A stretch of DNA of 64,000 bases from Phenylobacterium parvum (GTDB lineage Bacteria > Pseudomonadota > Alphaproteobacteria > Caulobacterales > Caulobacteraceae). The notes beneath the pieces are model-generated. The model made no database searches. It was given only the letters and a program-made list of their open reading frames with translations, and was not told the origin of the DNA. Of the stretch, positions 31,448 to 39,038 are shown in pieces. The position numbers were made by a program, and so were the translations under genes. The stretch lies in assembly GCF_003150835.1 (NCBI RefSeq), contig NZ_CP029479.1:1426001-1490000 (forward strand). The letters are read 5' to 3'. Numbering within the stretch: position 1 is the first letter of the stretch; each line of letters opens with the position of its first letter.

Positions 31448-32230
31448 TCAGGCTTCAGCGGTGGCTTCGGCCGGGGCCTCGGCGGCCACGACGGGCTCGA
31501 CAGGCTCCACGGAGGCGCCGAGGTCCACGCCCGAGGCGGCGGCGCCGGCGGCCAGGCCGTCGAGGATCGAGTCGGCCATCAGGTCGCAGTAGAGCTGGAT
31601 GGCGCGGGCGGCGTCGTCATTGCCCGGGATCGGGTAGGTGATGCCGTCCGGATCGCAGTTGGTGTCGAGGATGGCGACCACCGGGATGCCCAGCTTGCGG
31701 GCTTCCTGGATGGCGATGGCCTCCTTGTTGGTGTCGATCACGAACATCAGGTCGGGAATGCCGCCCATGTCCTTGATGCCGCCGAGGGACAGTTCCAGCT
31801 TGTCGCGCTCGCGGGTCAGCTGGAGCAGTTCCTTCTTGGTGCGGCTGCCTTCGCCGCCTTCCAGCACGCCTTCCAGTTCGCGGAGGCGGTTGATGGAGCC
31901 GGACACGGTGCGCCAGTTGGTCAGGGTGCCGCCGAGCCAGCGGTGGTTGACGTAGTACTGGGCGCAGCGACGGGCGGCCTGGGCGATCGGGTCGGAGGCC
32001 TGGCGCTTGGTGCCGACGAACAGCACGCGGCCGCCGCCGGCGGCGACTTCACGCACCTTGACCAGGGCCTGGTGCAGGAGCGGGATCGACTGCGACAGGT
32101 CGATGATGTGGATGTTCGAGCGGCTGCCAAAGATGTAGCGGTCCATCTTCGGGTTCCAGCGATGCGTCTGGTGACCGAAGTGGGCGCCAGCCTCAAGCAG
32201 CTGACGCATGGAGAAATCGGGAAGCGCCAT
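31448..32230 (-). CDS. rpsB: 30S ribosomal protein S2
   Basis: Ribosomal protein uS2 binds late to the small subunit. The 260-residue product starts [20 protein letters not shown] and carries the family motifs [24 protein letters not shown] and [19 protein letters not shown]. It ends with an acidic, Ala/Val/Glu-rich tail of about 30 residues, common in alphaproteobacteria. The ATG at 32228-32230 has an AGAAGAGGA ribosome-binding site; an upstream extension of the frame is untranslated leader. Confidence 0.98.
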   Translation of the reverse strand: MALPDFSMRQLLEAGAHFGHQTHRWNPKMDRYIFGSRSNIHIIDLSQSIPLLHQALVKVREVAAGGGRVLFVGTKRQASDPIAQAARRCAQYYVNHRWLGGTLTNWRTVSGSINRLRELEGVLEGGEGSRTKKELLQLTRERDKLELSLGGIKDMGGIPDLMFVIDTNKEAIAIQEARKLGIPVVAILDTNCDPDGITYPIPGNDDAARAIQLYCDLMADSILDGLAAGAAASGVDLGASVEPVEPVVAAEAPAEATAEA

Positions 32231-32351
32231 GGCGTAGTATCCTCTTCTTCCGGTTGACCTCCGCAGGCAAACCCCCCGGACGGGGGACCGGAACGGCGCC
32301 GCCGGGATGTCTCCCCGGCTCCACCGAACACCTGCGTGTGGAATGGCGCGG

Positions 32352-32380
32352 CGTTTAGGCCGGGACGGGCGAAAAAGCAA
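32352..32380 (-). promoter_or_regulatory. Candidate rpsB promoter
   Basis: On the minus strand TTGCTT (32375-32380) and TAAACG (32352-32357) are separated by 17 bases. They lie immediately past the dnaE stop and leave a leader of about 115 bases before rpsB. The spacer overlaps a CGGGAC/GTCCCG inverted repeat that might also serve to end dnaE transcription. Confidence 0.4.
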
Positions 32381-32403
32381 GTCCCGTAGGGGTGCAGCGC
32401 CCG

Positions 32404-35400
32404 CTAGATGTCCTCGACGAAGACCACGCCGGGTGCGGTCTTGAGGGCTCCACGGACTGCAGGACCCAGGTCGAAGCGCCCGGGAAGCCGGACCTCGATT
32501 TCCCGGCCGCCCTCGACCGGCGCCACCAGGACGATCTCGCCACCCCGACCCTGGGGCGCCGAGGTCAGGCGCGCCTTCAGGGCGTCGATGGCCAGGCTGC
32601 GGGGCGAGACGTGCACCCTGAGGCCCGCCACGGCGTTCTCGATGGCCGTCTCTACGGGTTCGGCGTCGTCGCCAAAGAAGCGGACCTCACCGTCCCGAGC
32701 CTTGGCCCGGACCTTGAGGGACACCGCACGGCCGGGCTCCAGGAGATCCCGGCACCGTCGCAGGGACTCTGGCGGGAACAGCACTTCGTATTCACCGGAA
32801 GGGTCCGAAAGGGTGACGAAGGCGAACTTGTCGCCGCTGGCCTGGGAGGCGCGTTCCTGCCGCCGACGCACCACCCCGGCCATGCGGAAGGCCTCGGCCC
32901 CGGCTTCGGCCTTGGGGATGACCTCGGTCAGGAGATCGGTCCGGCGCCGGCGCAGGGCCGGCATCAGGTCCTCCAGCGGATGGCCCGACAGATAGAAACC
33001 CACGGCCGCCAGCTCCTCGTCCAGCCGGCGGGTCGGCGACCAGGACTCGGTCCGCGGCAGACGGGGGCGCTGGGCCTCCACCTGGTCGCCGCCGAACAGG
33101 GAGCCCTGGGAAGACGACCGCTCCTCGGCAACGCTGTGCCCGTAACCCGCCAGGGTCTCGGAGGCCTCGACCAGCTGAGCCCGGTCGCATCCCAGGCTGT
33201 CAAAGGCGCCCGCCCGGGCCAGGGTCTCGAGGGTGCGGCGATTGACCTGCCGGGGATCCACCCGCTCGACGAAATCGAAAATGTCGCGGAAGGGCCCGCC
33301 CGCCACCCGCACCTCGACCACGTGCTCCATGGCCTGCAGGCCGACATTGCGGATGCCGCCGAGGGCATAGAGCACCTCGCCATCGCCCACGTCGAAGTCG
33401 GCGCCAGACCGGTTCACGTCCGGCGGCCGGACCGTGACGCCGAACCGGCGGGCGTCCTGGTAGAAGACCGCCAGCTTGTCCGTGTTCGAGATGTCGAGGC
33501 TCATCGAGGCGGCGAAGAACTCCACCGGCGTGTTCGCCTTGAGCCAGGCGGTCTGGTAGCCGATCAGGGCGTAGGGCGCAGCATGGCCCTTGTTGAAGCC
33601 GTAGCCGGAGAACTTGGCCATCAGCTCGAAGAGGGTGTCGGCCAGGTCCGGGTCCACCCCGCGCTCGGCCGCGCCGGAGAGGAAACGGGCCCGCTGCTGG
33701 TCCATCTCCTCCTTTTTCTTCTTGCCCATGGCCCGGCGCAGGAGGTCCGCCTCGCCCAGGGAGTAGCCCGCCATGATGCGGGCGATGTTCATCACCTGCT
33801 CCTGGTAGACGATGACCCCGTAGGTCTCGGTCAGGACCGGCTCCAGCAGCGGATGGTAGACATTCAGCGGCTTGCGCCCGGCCTTGGTGTCCACATAGGC
33901 AGGGATCGAGTCCATCGGCCCGGGGCGGTAGAGGGAGATGAGGGCGGTGACCTCCTCGATGGACCCCGGCCTCAGCTGGCGCAGGGTGTCGCGCATCCCC
34001 TGCCCTTCCAGCTGGAACACCCCGACCGTCTGCCCGGAGGCCATCAGCTCGTAGGTGGCGGCATCGTCCAGGGGCAGGCCCTCAAGGGAGAAGTCCGCGC
34101 CGCGCCGGGCCAGGTGCTTCATGGCCCGGTCGATCACGGTCAGGGTCTTCAGGCCCAGGAAGTCGAACTTCACCAGGCCGGCGCTCTCGACCCACTTCAT
34201 GTTGAACTGGGTGGCCGGCAGCTCGGACCGGGGGTCCCGGTAAAGGGGTGAAAGCTCGGTCAGGGGCCGGTCGGCGATCACCACGCCGGCGGCGTGGGTG
34301 GAAGCGTTGCGGTACAGGCCCTCCAGCCGCAGGGCGATCTCCAGTAGCCGGGCGACGGACTCGTCTTCTTCCCGCGCCTGCTGGAGGCGCGGCTCGAGCT
34401 CGATGGCCCGGGCGAGGGTGACGGGGTTGGCGGGATTGGCCGGCACCATCTTGGCCAGACGGTCCACCTGGCCGAGGGGCATCTGCAGCACCCGGCCGAC
34501 GTCGCGCAGGACCGCCCGGGCCTGGAGGGTGCCAAAGGTGATGATCTGGGCCACACGGTCGCGCCCGTAGCGCTGCTGGACGTAGGCGATCACCTCTTCC
34601 CGCCGCTCCTGGCAGAAGTCGATGTCGAAGTCGGGCATGGAGACGCGTTCCGGGTTCAGGAAGCGTTCGAAGACGAGGCCGTAGCGCAGGGGGTCCAGGC
34701 CCGTGATCATCAGGGACCAGGCCACCAGCGAGCTGGCCCCGGACCCGCGCCCGGGCCCCACCGGTATCCCCTGGGACACGGCCCATTTCATGAAGTCGGA
34801 CACGATCAGGAAGTATCCCGAGAACCCCATCTTCTGGATGACGGAGATCTCCTGCTCCAGGCGGGTCTCGTAGGCCTCCAGCGGGTGCGCAGGGCTGTGG
34901 GTCGCGAGACGGACCCGCAGCCCCTCGCGGGCCTGGCTGGCCAGCTCCTCGTCCTCGGTCCGTCCTTCGGAGGTCGGGAAGCGCGGCAGGATCGGATCGC
35001 GCTTCTTGACCATGAAGGCGCAGCGGCGCGCGATGTCGATGGTATTGTCGCAGGCCTCCGGAAGGTCGGCGAACAGGGCGCGCATGTCCGCCGCCGGCTT
35101 GAACCAGTGTTCGGGGGTCACCCGCCGCCGCTCATCCTGCCCGATGAATGCGCCGTCGGCGATGCACAGCAGGGCCTCGTGCGCGGTGTAGAGGTCGGCC
35201 GTCGGGAAATAGACGTCGTTGGTCGCCACCAAGGGCAGGTCATGGGCGTAGGCATAAGCCACAAGGCCAGGTTCCGCCGCCGCCTGGCTGGCGAGGCCAT
35301 GTCGCTGGAGCTCGATGTAGAAGCGGTCGCCAAAGGCCTCCGCCATGGCGGCGAGCGCAGTCTCTCCCTCAGACGTCCGTCCCGCCGCGAAAAGTGGGTC

Positions 35401-35835
35401 GACCGGTCCATCCGTCCCTCCCGAAAGCAGGATCAGGCCCTCGGAGTGCGCGGCGACTTCGGACCAGGAAACGGAAGGCTCCTCCAGGCCGTCGGCCTCG
35501 AGAAAGGCCATGGAGGATAGTGCGGAGAGGTTGAGATAGCCCGTTTCGGACTGGGCCAGGAGGACCAAGGTCGGCGTGCGGGCCCAGCGCTCAGGAGCGC
35601 GACCGCCAATGCCCCGGACCGCAAGGGCGCAGCCAATGATGGGCTGCACGCCGATGTCCTTGGCCGTCACGGAGAACTCAAGGGCGCCGAAAAGATTGGC
35701 CCGGTCGGCGATGGCGACGGCCGGCATGCCCTGCCCGGCGGCGAGCTTCCCCAGGGCGTCGGCGCGGGTCGCTCCCTCCAGGAGGGAGTAGGCCGAACGC
35801 ACCCTGAGGTGAATGAATCCGTCCCCGACCGTCAT
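32404..35835 (-). CDS. dnaE: DNA polymerase III alpha subunit
   Basis: DnaE is the catalytic subunit of the replicative polymerase. The 1143-residue protein has an N-terminal PHP domain and the polymerase palm with [15 protein letters not shown] and the catalytic aspartates in [13 protein letters not shown] near residue 398. Further on are a helix-hairpin-helix region, an OB domain and a C-terminal part ending GVVFVEDI. In the PHP motif the usual RVHSxYS reads RVRSAYS, so one metal ligand is replaced by arginine and PHP proofreading is unlikely. The length and the neighbours mark it as DnaE1, not the error-prone DnaE2/ImuC. The ATG at 35833-35835 has a GGAAAGAA ribosome-binding site. A LexA-controlled micropeptide gene lies 62 bases upstream on the same strand. 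Confidence 0.96.
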   Translation of the reverse strand: MTVGDGFIHLRVRSAYSLLEGATRADALGKLAAGQGMPAVAIADRANLFGALEFSVTAKDIGVQPIIGCALAVRGIGGRAPERWARTPTLVLLAQSETGYLNLSALSSMAFLEADGLEEPSVSWSEVAAHSEGLILLSGGTDGPVDPLFAAGRTSEGETALAAMAEAFGDRFYIELQRHGLASQAAAEPGLVAYAYAHDLPLVATNDVYFPTADLYTAHEALLCIADGAFIGQDERRRVTPEHWFKPAADMRALFADLPEACDNTIDIARRCAFMVKKRDPILPRFPTSEGRTEDEELASQAREGLRVRLATHSPAHPLEAYETRLEQEISVIQKMGFSGYFLIVSDFMKWAVSQGIPVGPGRGSGASSLVAWSLMITGLDPLRYGLVFERFLNPERVSMPDFDIDFCQERREEVIAYVQQRYGRDRVAQIITFGTLQARAVLRDVGRVLQMPLGQVDRLAKMVPANPANPVTLARAIELEPRLQQAREEDESVARLLEIALRLEGLYRNASTHAAGVVIADRPLTELSPLYRDPRSELPATQFNMKWVESAGLVKFDFLGLKTLTVIDRAMKHLARRGADFSLEGLPLDDAATYELMASGQTVGVFQLEGQGMRDTLRQLRPGSIEEVTALISLYRPGPMDSIPAYVDTKAGRKPLNVYHPLLEPVLTETYGVIVYQEQVMNIARIMAGYSLGEADLLRRAMGKKKKEEMDQQRARFLSGAAERGVDPDLADTLFELMAKFSGYGFNKGHAAPYALIGYQTAWLKANTPVEFFAASMSLDISNTDKLAVFYQDARRFGVTVRPPDVNRSGADFDVGDGEVLYALGGIRNVGLQAMEHVVEVRVAGGPFRDIFDFVERVDPRQVNRRTLETLARAGAFDSLGCDRAQLVEASETLAGYGHSVAEERSSSQGSLFGGDQVEAQRPRLPRTESWSPTRRLDEELAAVGFYLSGHPLEDLMPALRRRRTDLLTEVIPKAEAGAEAFRMAGVVRRRQERASQASGDKFAFVTLSDPSGEYEVLFPPESLRRCRDLLEPGRAVSLKVRAKARDGEVRFFGDDAEPVETAIENAVAGLRVHVSPRSLAIDALKARLTSAPQGRGGEIVLVAPVEGGREIEVRLPGRFDLGPAVRGALKTAPGVVFVEDI

Positions 35836-35897
35836 CCGTTCTTTCCGATCCCCAGCACCCTTGCACGCCCGGTACGGGCGCAAGACGGCGCCCGGGT

Positions 35898-35987
35898 CTA
35901 GGCCGCCAGGACGGCCACCTGGCACATCATCCAGACAAACCCGGCCACGGACAGAAAGGCCAGCGATTCCCTTGCAAGTCGAGCCAT
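35898..35987 (-). CDS. sidA: SidA-like 29-residue inner-membrane SOS micropeptide
   Basis: A 29-residue open frame, too short for ordinary gene finders, starts at the ATG 35985-35987 with GGGAGA seven bases upstream. The product has a basic N-terminus (MARLARES, Arg3 and Arg6) and a single hydrophobic helix from about residue 9 to the end, with Trp19 and Cys22. A perfect LexA box lies 19 bases before the start codon. In Caulobacter crescentus SidA is a 29-residue, SOS-induced membrane peptide that blocks division through FtsW/FtsN. As I recall, its gene also lies between dnaE and lolD. Same length, topology, regulation and locus make orthology likely. I have not aligned the sequences, so the name is an inference from these four agreements. 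Confidence 0.75.
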   Translation of the reverse strand: MARLARESLAFLSVAGFVWMMCQVAVLAA

Positions 35988-36005
35988 GTCTCGATCTCCC
36001 ACCTT

Positions 36006-36020
36006 GTTCGTGAAATGTTC
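36006..36020. promoter_or_regulatory. Perfect LexA (SOS) box upstream of the SidA-like gene
   Basis: GTTC (36006-36009), seven bases, GTTC (36017-36020) matches the alphaproteobacterial LexA operator exactly. It overlaps the proposed -10 element of the micropeptide promoter, so LexA binding would block transcription. The box is intergenic, 47 bases beyond the lolD stop, not inside a gene. Confidence 0.88.
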
Positions 36021-36046
36021 CTATTCCGCTTTTGTTCTCATTTCAA
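36018..36046 (-). promoter_or_regulatory. Candidate promoter of the SidA-like gene
   Basis: On the minus strand TTGAAA (36041-36046) and TAGGAA (36018-36023) are separated by exactly 17 bases, followed by the LexA box and the start codon. The overlap of -10 and operator is the usual design of SOS promoters. Confidence 0.5.
36023..36037. promoter_or_regulatory. Degenerate second LexA box in the SidA-like promoter
   Basis: ATTC, seven bases, GTTC departs from the consensus GTTC-N7-GTTC at one of eight positions and sits in the promoter spacer, 2 bases from the perfect box. It resembles the paired arrangement seen at lexA. It may be chance. Confidence 0.35.
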
Positions 36047-36066
36047 GGGGGTATTTCAATCAGGCC

Positions 36067-36750
36067 TCAGGCGGCGACGATGCGACCCTGGCGAAGGGTG
36101 AGCACCCGATCCATGCGGCCCGCGAGTTCCAGGTTGTGGGTCGCGATCAGCGCCGCGGTCCCCTGACCCCGGACCATGGCCCGAAGGCTGTCGAAGACCG
36201 AGGTCGACGTCTCGGGATCCAGGTTCCCGGTAGGTTCGTCCGCCAGGAGGATCCGGGGCCGGTTCGCCAGGGAGCGGGCGACGGCCACCCTCTGCTGCTC
36301 GCCGCCCGAAAGCTGGGCGGGCTGGTGATCGAGGCGCTCGGCGAGGCCCAGGTCGGACAGGAGGGCGCTGGCCCGCTCCCGGGCCTGGACAGGGGTGCGC
36401 CCCGCCATGAGCTGGGGCAGCATGACGTTCTCGACCGCCGTGAACTCCGGCGACAGATGGTGAGCCTGGTAGACGAAGCCGATGGCCGAGAGCCGCACCC
36501 GTGTGCGCTGGGCGTCAGACAGGTCCGTGCAGTCCCGCCCCTCCACGAGCACCCGGCCCGAGGTGGGCTTTTCCAGGAGGCCCGCGGCGTGGAGCAGGGA
36601 GGACTTGCCCGAGCCTGACGGTCCGACGAGGCCGACGATCTCGCCCGCGGACAGGTCCAGCTCGGCGCCATCGAGCACATGCAGCAGGCGATCGCCCGAA
36701 CGATAGGTCCGGTGCAGGTCGCGCAGGGACAGGACAGGCCCTTCACTCAT
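36067..36750 (-). CDS. lolD: Lipoprotein-releasing ABC transporter ATPase LolD
   Basis: LolD powers the LolCDE complex, which extracts outer-membrane lipoproteins from the inner membrane for LolA. The 227-residue ATPase has Walker A GPSGSGKS (residues 43-50), a Q-loop at [17 protein letters not shown], signature LSGGEQQR (147-154) and Walker B ILLADEP (167-173). The segment after the Q-loop (ENVMLPQL) is typical of the LolD/MacB subfamily. It overlaps the end of the upstream permease gene by 8 bases, so the two are coupled. Confidence 0.95.
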   Translation of the reverse strand: MSEGPVLSLRDLHRTYRSGDRLLHVLDGAELDLSAGEIVGLVGPSGSGKSSLLHAAGLLEKPTSGRVLVEGRDCTDLSDAQRTRVRLSAIGFVYQAHHLSPEFTAVENVMLPQLMAGRTPVQARERASALLSDLGLAERLDHQPAQLSGGEQQRVAVARSLANRPRILLADEPTGNLDPETSTSVFDSLRAMVRGQGTAALIATHNLELAGRMDRVLTLRQGRIVAA

Positions 36751-38062
36751 AGCGAAGGGCCTCCACCGGATCGAGGCGACTGGCGCGCCAGGCCGGCGGC
36801 AGCGTGGCCAGGAAGGCGGCGACGAGGGACCAGCCCAGGATCAGGGCGACCTCGCCCCAGTCGATCCGGGCGGGAATGCGCGAGAGGTAGTAGACATCCG
36901 AGGCGAAGACCCGGGCGCCCGTGACCCATTCCACGGCCTGCTGGATGGGCCCGATATAGGTGCAGAAGACGACGCCCAGGGCGAGGCCCGTCAGGGCGCC
37001 GGCCACGCCGACCGCCGCACCGGCCATGAAGAAGATGCGCAGGATGGCCCCCTGCCCCGCCCCCATGGTGCGAAGAATGGCGATGTCCCGCCCCTTGTTC
37101 TTCACCAGCATGATCAGGCCGGAGATGATGTTGGCGGCGGCGATCAGGACCAGCATCATCAGGATCAGGCGCATGACGTTGCGCTCGACCTTCAGGGCGC
37201 CCCAGAAGGCGGCGTTGCGCTCCGTCCAGTCGGACACCGAGGCGGCCGGACCCGCCAGGGCGGCGACTTCGGCCTTGAGGGCGGCGGCCCGGTCCGGATC
37301 GGACAGTCGCAGCTCGATGAAGTCCGGCGCGCCCTCCCGACCGAAGAACAGTCCCGCCTGCTCGATCGGCATGTAGAGGAAGGTCTGGTCGTACTCGCTC
37401 ATCCCGACGCTGAAGACGCCGGATACGATGAAGGTCTTGCGCTGGGGCGCATCGCCGAAGGCGGTGGCGGCGCCGTTGGGCGAGATCAGGGTGATCGGAT
37501 CGCCAGGCCTAAGGCCCAGGCTGGCGGCCAGGCGCTCGCCCACCAGGACACGGTCGCCGCCATACTCGCCCTCGCCCCAGCCCTCGAGGCCGCCTGGACT
37601 GATGTTGTCGGCAACGAGGCGGGTTGCCTTCAGGTCGGCGCGAGAGACGCCCCGGACAATGGCGCCGGAGACCTGTCCGTCGCCAACCGCCATGACCTGG
37701 CCTTCGATGATGGGGGAGGCCTGGACCACCCCGGGCAGCTTGGCGAGCCGACCGGCGAGGCTGGCGGGATCCAGGCCCGAGGCCGGCGCGGCGGTGACGA
37801 AGACATGGCCGTTAAAGCCCAGGATCCGCGAGAGGAGTTCGGCCCGGAACCCGTTCATCACGCTCATGACGATGATCAGGACGGCGACGGCCAGGGCGAT
37901 GCCGACATAGGCGATCACCCCGATCAGGGCGACGCCCCCTTCCCTGCGCTTGGAGCGGAGGTAACGGCCCGCGACCATGCGCTCCCAGCGGCTGAAGGGA
38001 CCAGCGGGGCGAAGCTCGAAGGGCCGGGGATCGGAGGACGCGGAGGCTGCGGGATCGGGCAT
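36743..38062 (-). CDS. lolC: Lipoprotein-releasing ABC transporter permease (LolC/LolE type)
   Basis: This is the membrane subunit partner of LolD. The 439-residue protein has one N-terminal helix (about residues 42-68, [20 protein letters not shown]), a large periplasmic domain of about 220 residues and three C-terminal helices, the FtsX/LolE layout. Only one permease gene is present, as in most alphaproteobacteria, where a single LolF-like subunit forms a homodimer; the family cannot be split into C, E or F by eye. The frame is open to 38527, but the ATG at 38060-38062 begins the recognisable cytoplasmic segment [17 protein letters not shown]. Confidence 0.9.
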   Translation of the reverse strand: MPDPAASASSDPRPFELRPAGPFSRWERMVAGRYLRSKRREGGVALIGVIAYVGIALAVAVLIIVMSVMNGFRAELLSRILGFNGHVFVTAAPASGLDPASLAGRLAKLPGVVQASPIIEGQVMAVGDGQVSGAIVRGVSRADLKATRLVADNISPGGLEGWGEGEYGGDRVLVGERLAASLGLRPGDPITLISPNGAATAFGDAPQRKTFIVSGVFSVGMSEYDQTFLYMPIEQAGLFFGREGAPDFIELRLSDPDRAAALKAEVAALAGPAASVSDWTERNAAFWGALKVERNVMRLILMMLVLIAAANIISGLIMLVKNKGRDIAILRTMGAGQGAILRIFFMAGAAVGVAGALTGLALGVVFCTYIGPIQQAVEWVTGARVFASDVYYLSRIPARIDWGEVALILGWSLVAAFLATLPPAWRASRLDPVEALRYE

Positions 38063-38307
38063 GGGCTCGGGCTTGCGGCGAATGCGTCCGCTATGCCCCG
38101 GTTCGCGGGCGAAAAGAAGGCCGCCCGGGAGCGGGGCGGCCTTCTCCATCTCGGGGAACGCTCCGGCCTTGGCCGGCGGGGTCAGGAGAGCGCCGCGTCC
38201 TGGGCCTGTCATGCGGTATCGGTCTTGCCGGCCCGACCCATGGGAAGGCGCCCGCCTTGTGGGCGGAACCCCGGCCCGGGCGCCCGGTGAATGGGCGTCC
38301 TGCAGGC
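38063..38307. other. 245-base intergenic region where proS is usually found
   Basis: This gap between the Lol permease gene and the DUF1467 gene holds a terminator (38112-38144) and a weak inverted repeat, CGCCC/GGGCG, near 38245-38265. I see no credible reading frame. In many alphaproteobacteria prolyl-tRNA synthetase (proS) occupies this place; none is here. No remnant of proS was recognised by eye. Confidence 0.6.
38112..38144 (-). terminator. Intrinsic terminator after the nuo-to-DUF1467 gene series
   Basis: The arms 38116-38126 (GAAGGCCGCCC) and 38134-38144 pair over 11 bases around a 7-base loop, and on the minus strand the hairpin is followed by TTTTC. It would end transcripts coming through the DUF1467 gene and isolates the lolC-lolD pair. 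Confidence 0.75.
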
Positions 38308-38568
38308 TCAGCCCAGGCGGCGCAGGGGCGTCAGGGGGATGACCTCGAAGTGCAGGAGCAGGAAGAAGACCACGAACACCACGGCCGAGATCACCGTGGT
38401 CAGCAGGAACTTCTCCTTGAGTCGCGGATTGACCGGCGAGGCGGGATCCCCGCCGCCGGGCGGCTTGATGCCCGCCTCCGCATGCGACTTGGCCCCCAGC
38501 GGAAGAACGGCGAACAGGACCGTCCACCAGAGGGTCAGGTAGATGGCGATGGCCGTGAAGGGGCTCAT
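38308..38568 (-). CDS. DUF1467 family small membrane protein
   Basis: This 86-residue protein has two transmembrane helices (about 7-27 and 55-77) joined by a loop containing KSHAEAG and GDPASPVNPRLKEKF, the conserved DUF1467 pattern. No function is known. The gene overlaps the mce stop (ATGA), and mce-DUF1467 linkage is widely conserved in alphaproteobacteria, which suggests joint expression but does not reveal the role. Confidence 0.88.
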   Translation of the reverse strand: MSPFTAIAIYLTLWWTVLFAVLPLGAKSHAEAGIKPPGGGDPASPVNPRLKEKFLLTTVISAVVFVVFFLLLHFEVIPLTPLRRLG

Positions 38569-38990
38569 GGGTGAGCGCCCTTGGGGGTTTCCATCAGCTC
38601 GACCAGGACGCCGCCCATGTTCTTGGGATGGACGAAGATCACCGGCGTGCCGTGGGCCCCGATGCGCGGGACGCCATTGTTCAGGACCGTGGCGCCCTTG
38701 GCGGCCATGTCGTCCCGGGCGGCGAGGATGTCGTCGACCTCGAAGCAGACATGATGCTGTCCGCCCGAAGGGTTCTTCGCCAGGAACCCATGCAGGGGAG
38801 AGGCCTCGCCCAGGGGCTCGATCAGTTCGATCTGGCTGTTGGGCAGGTCGACGAAGCAGACATTGACGCCCTGCTCCGGCATCGCCTTGACCGCCGAGAT
38901 CTGCGTGGCGCCGAGGACGTCGCGATAGAGCTTCACGGACTCGGCGATGGAGGGGGTGGCGACCCCGACGTGGTTCAGTCTTCCGATCAT
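38565..38990 (-). CDS. mce: Methylmalonyl-CoA epimerase
   Basis: This enzyme interconverts (S)- and (R)-methylmalonyl-CoA on the route from propionyl-CoA to succinyl-CoA. The 141-residue VOC-superfamily protein has paired beta-alpha-beta modules. Metal ligand candidates are His7 in LNHVGVATP, the histidine in GGQHHVCFEV, and the final Glu in GGVLVELME. The ATG at 38988-38990 gives the family N-terminus MIGRLNHVGVA. Mutase genes are not in the window. Confidence 0.93.
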   Translation of the reverse strand: MIGRLNHVGVATPSIAESVKLYRDVLGATQISAVKAMPEQGVNVCFVDLPNSQIELIEPLGEASPLHGFLAKNPSGGQHHVCFEVDDILAARDDMAAKGATVLNNGVPRIGAHGTPVIFVHPKNMGGVLVELMETPKGAHP

Positions 38991-39038
38991 GCGGGATGCA
39001 TACAACGGCGGCGGGCCGGCGTCATCCATGACCCGGGG

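Noticed and set aside
32392..34251. 619-codon plus-strand frame antisense to dnaE
   Set aside because: Composition is His/Gln/Gly-rich without domain features, and dnaE on the other strand is complete.
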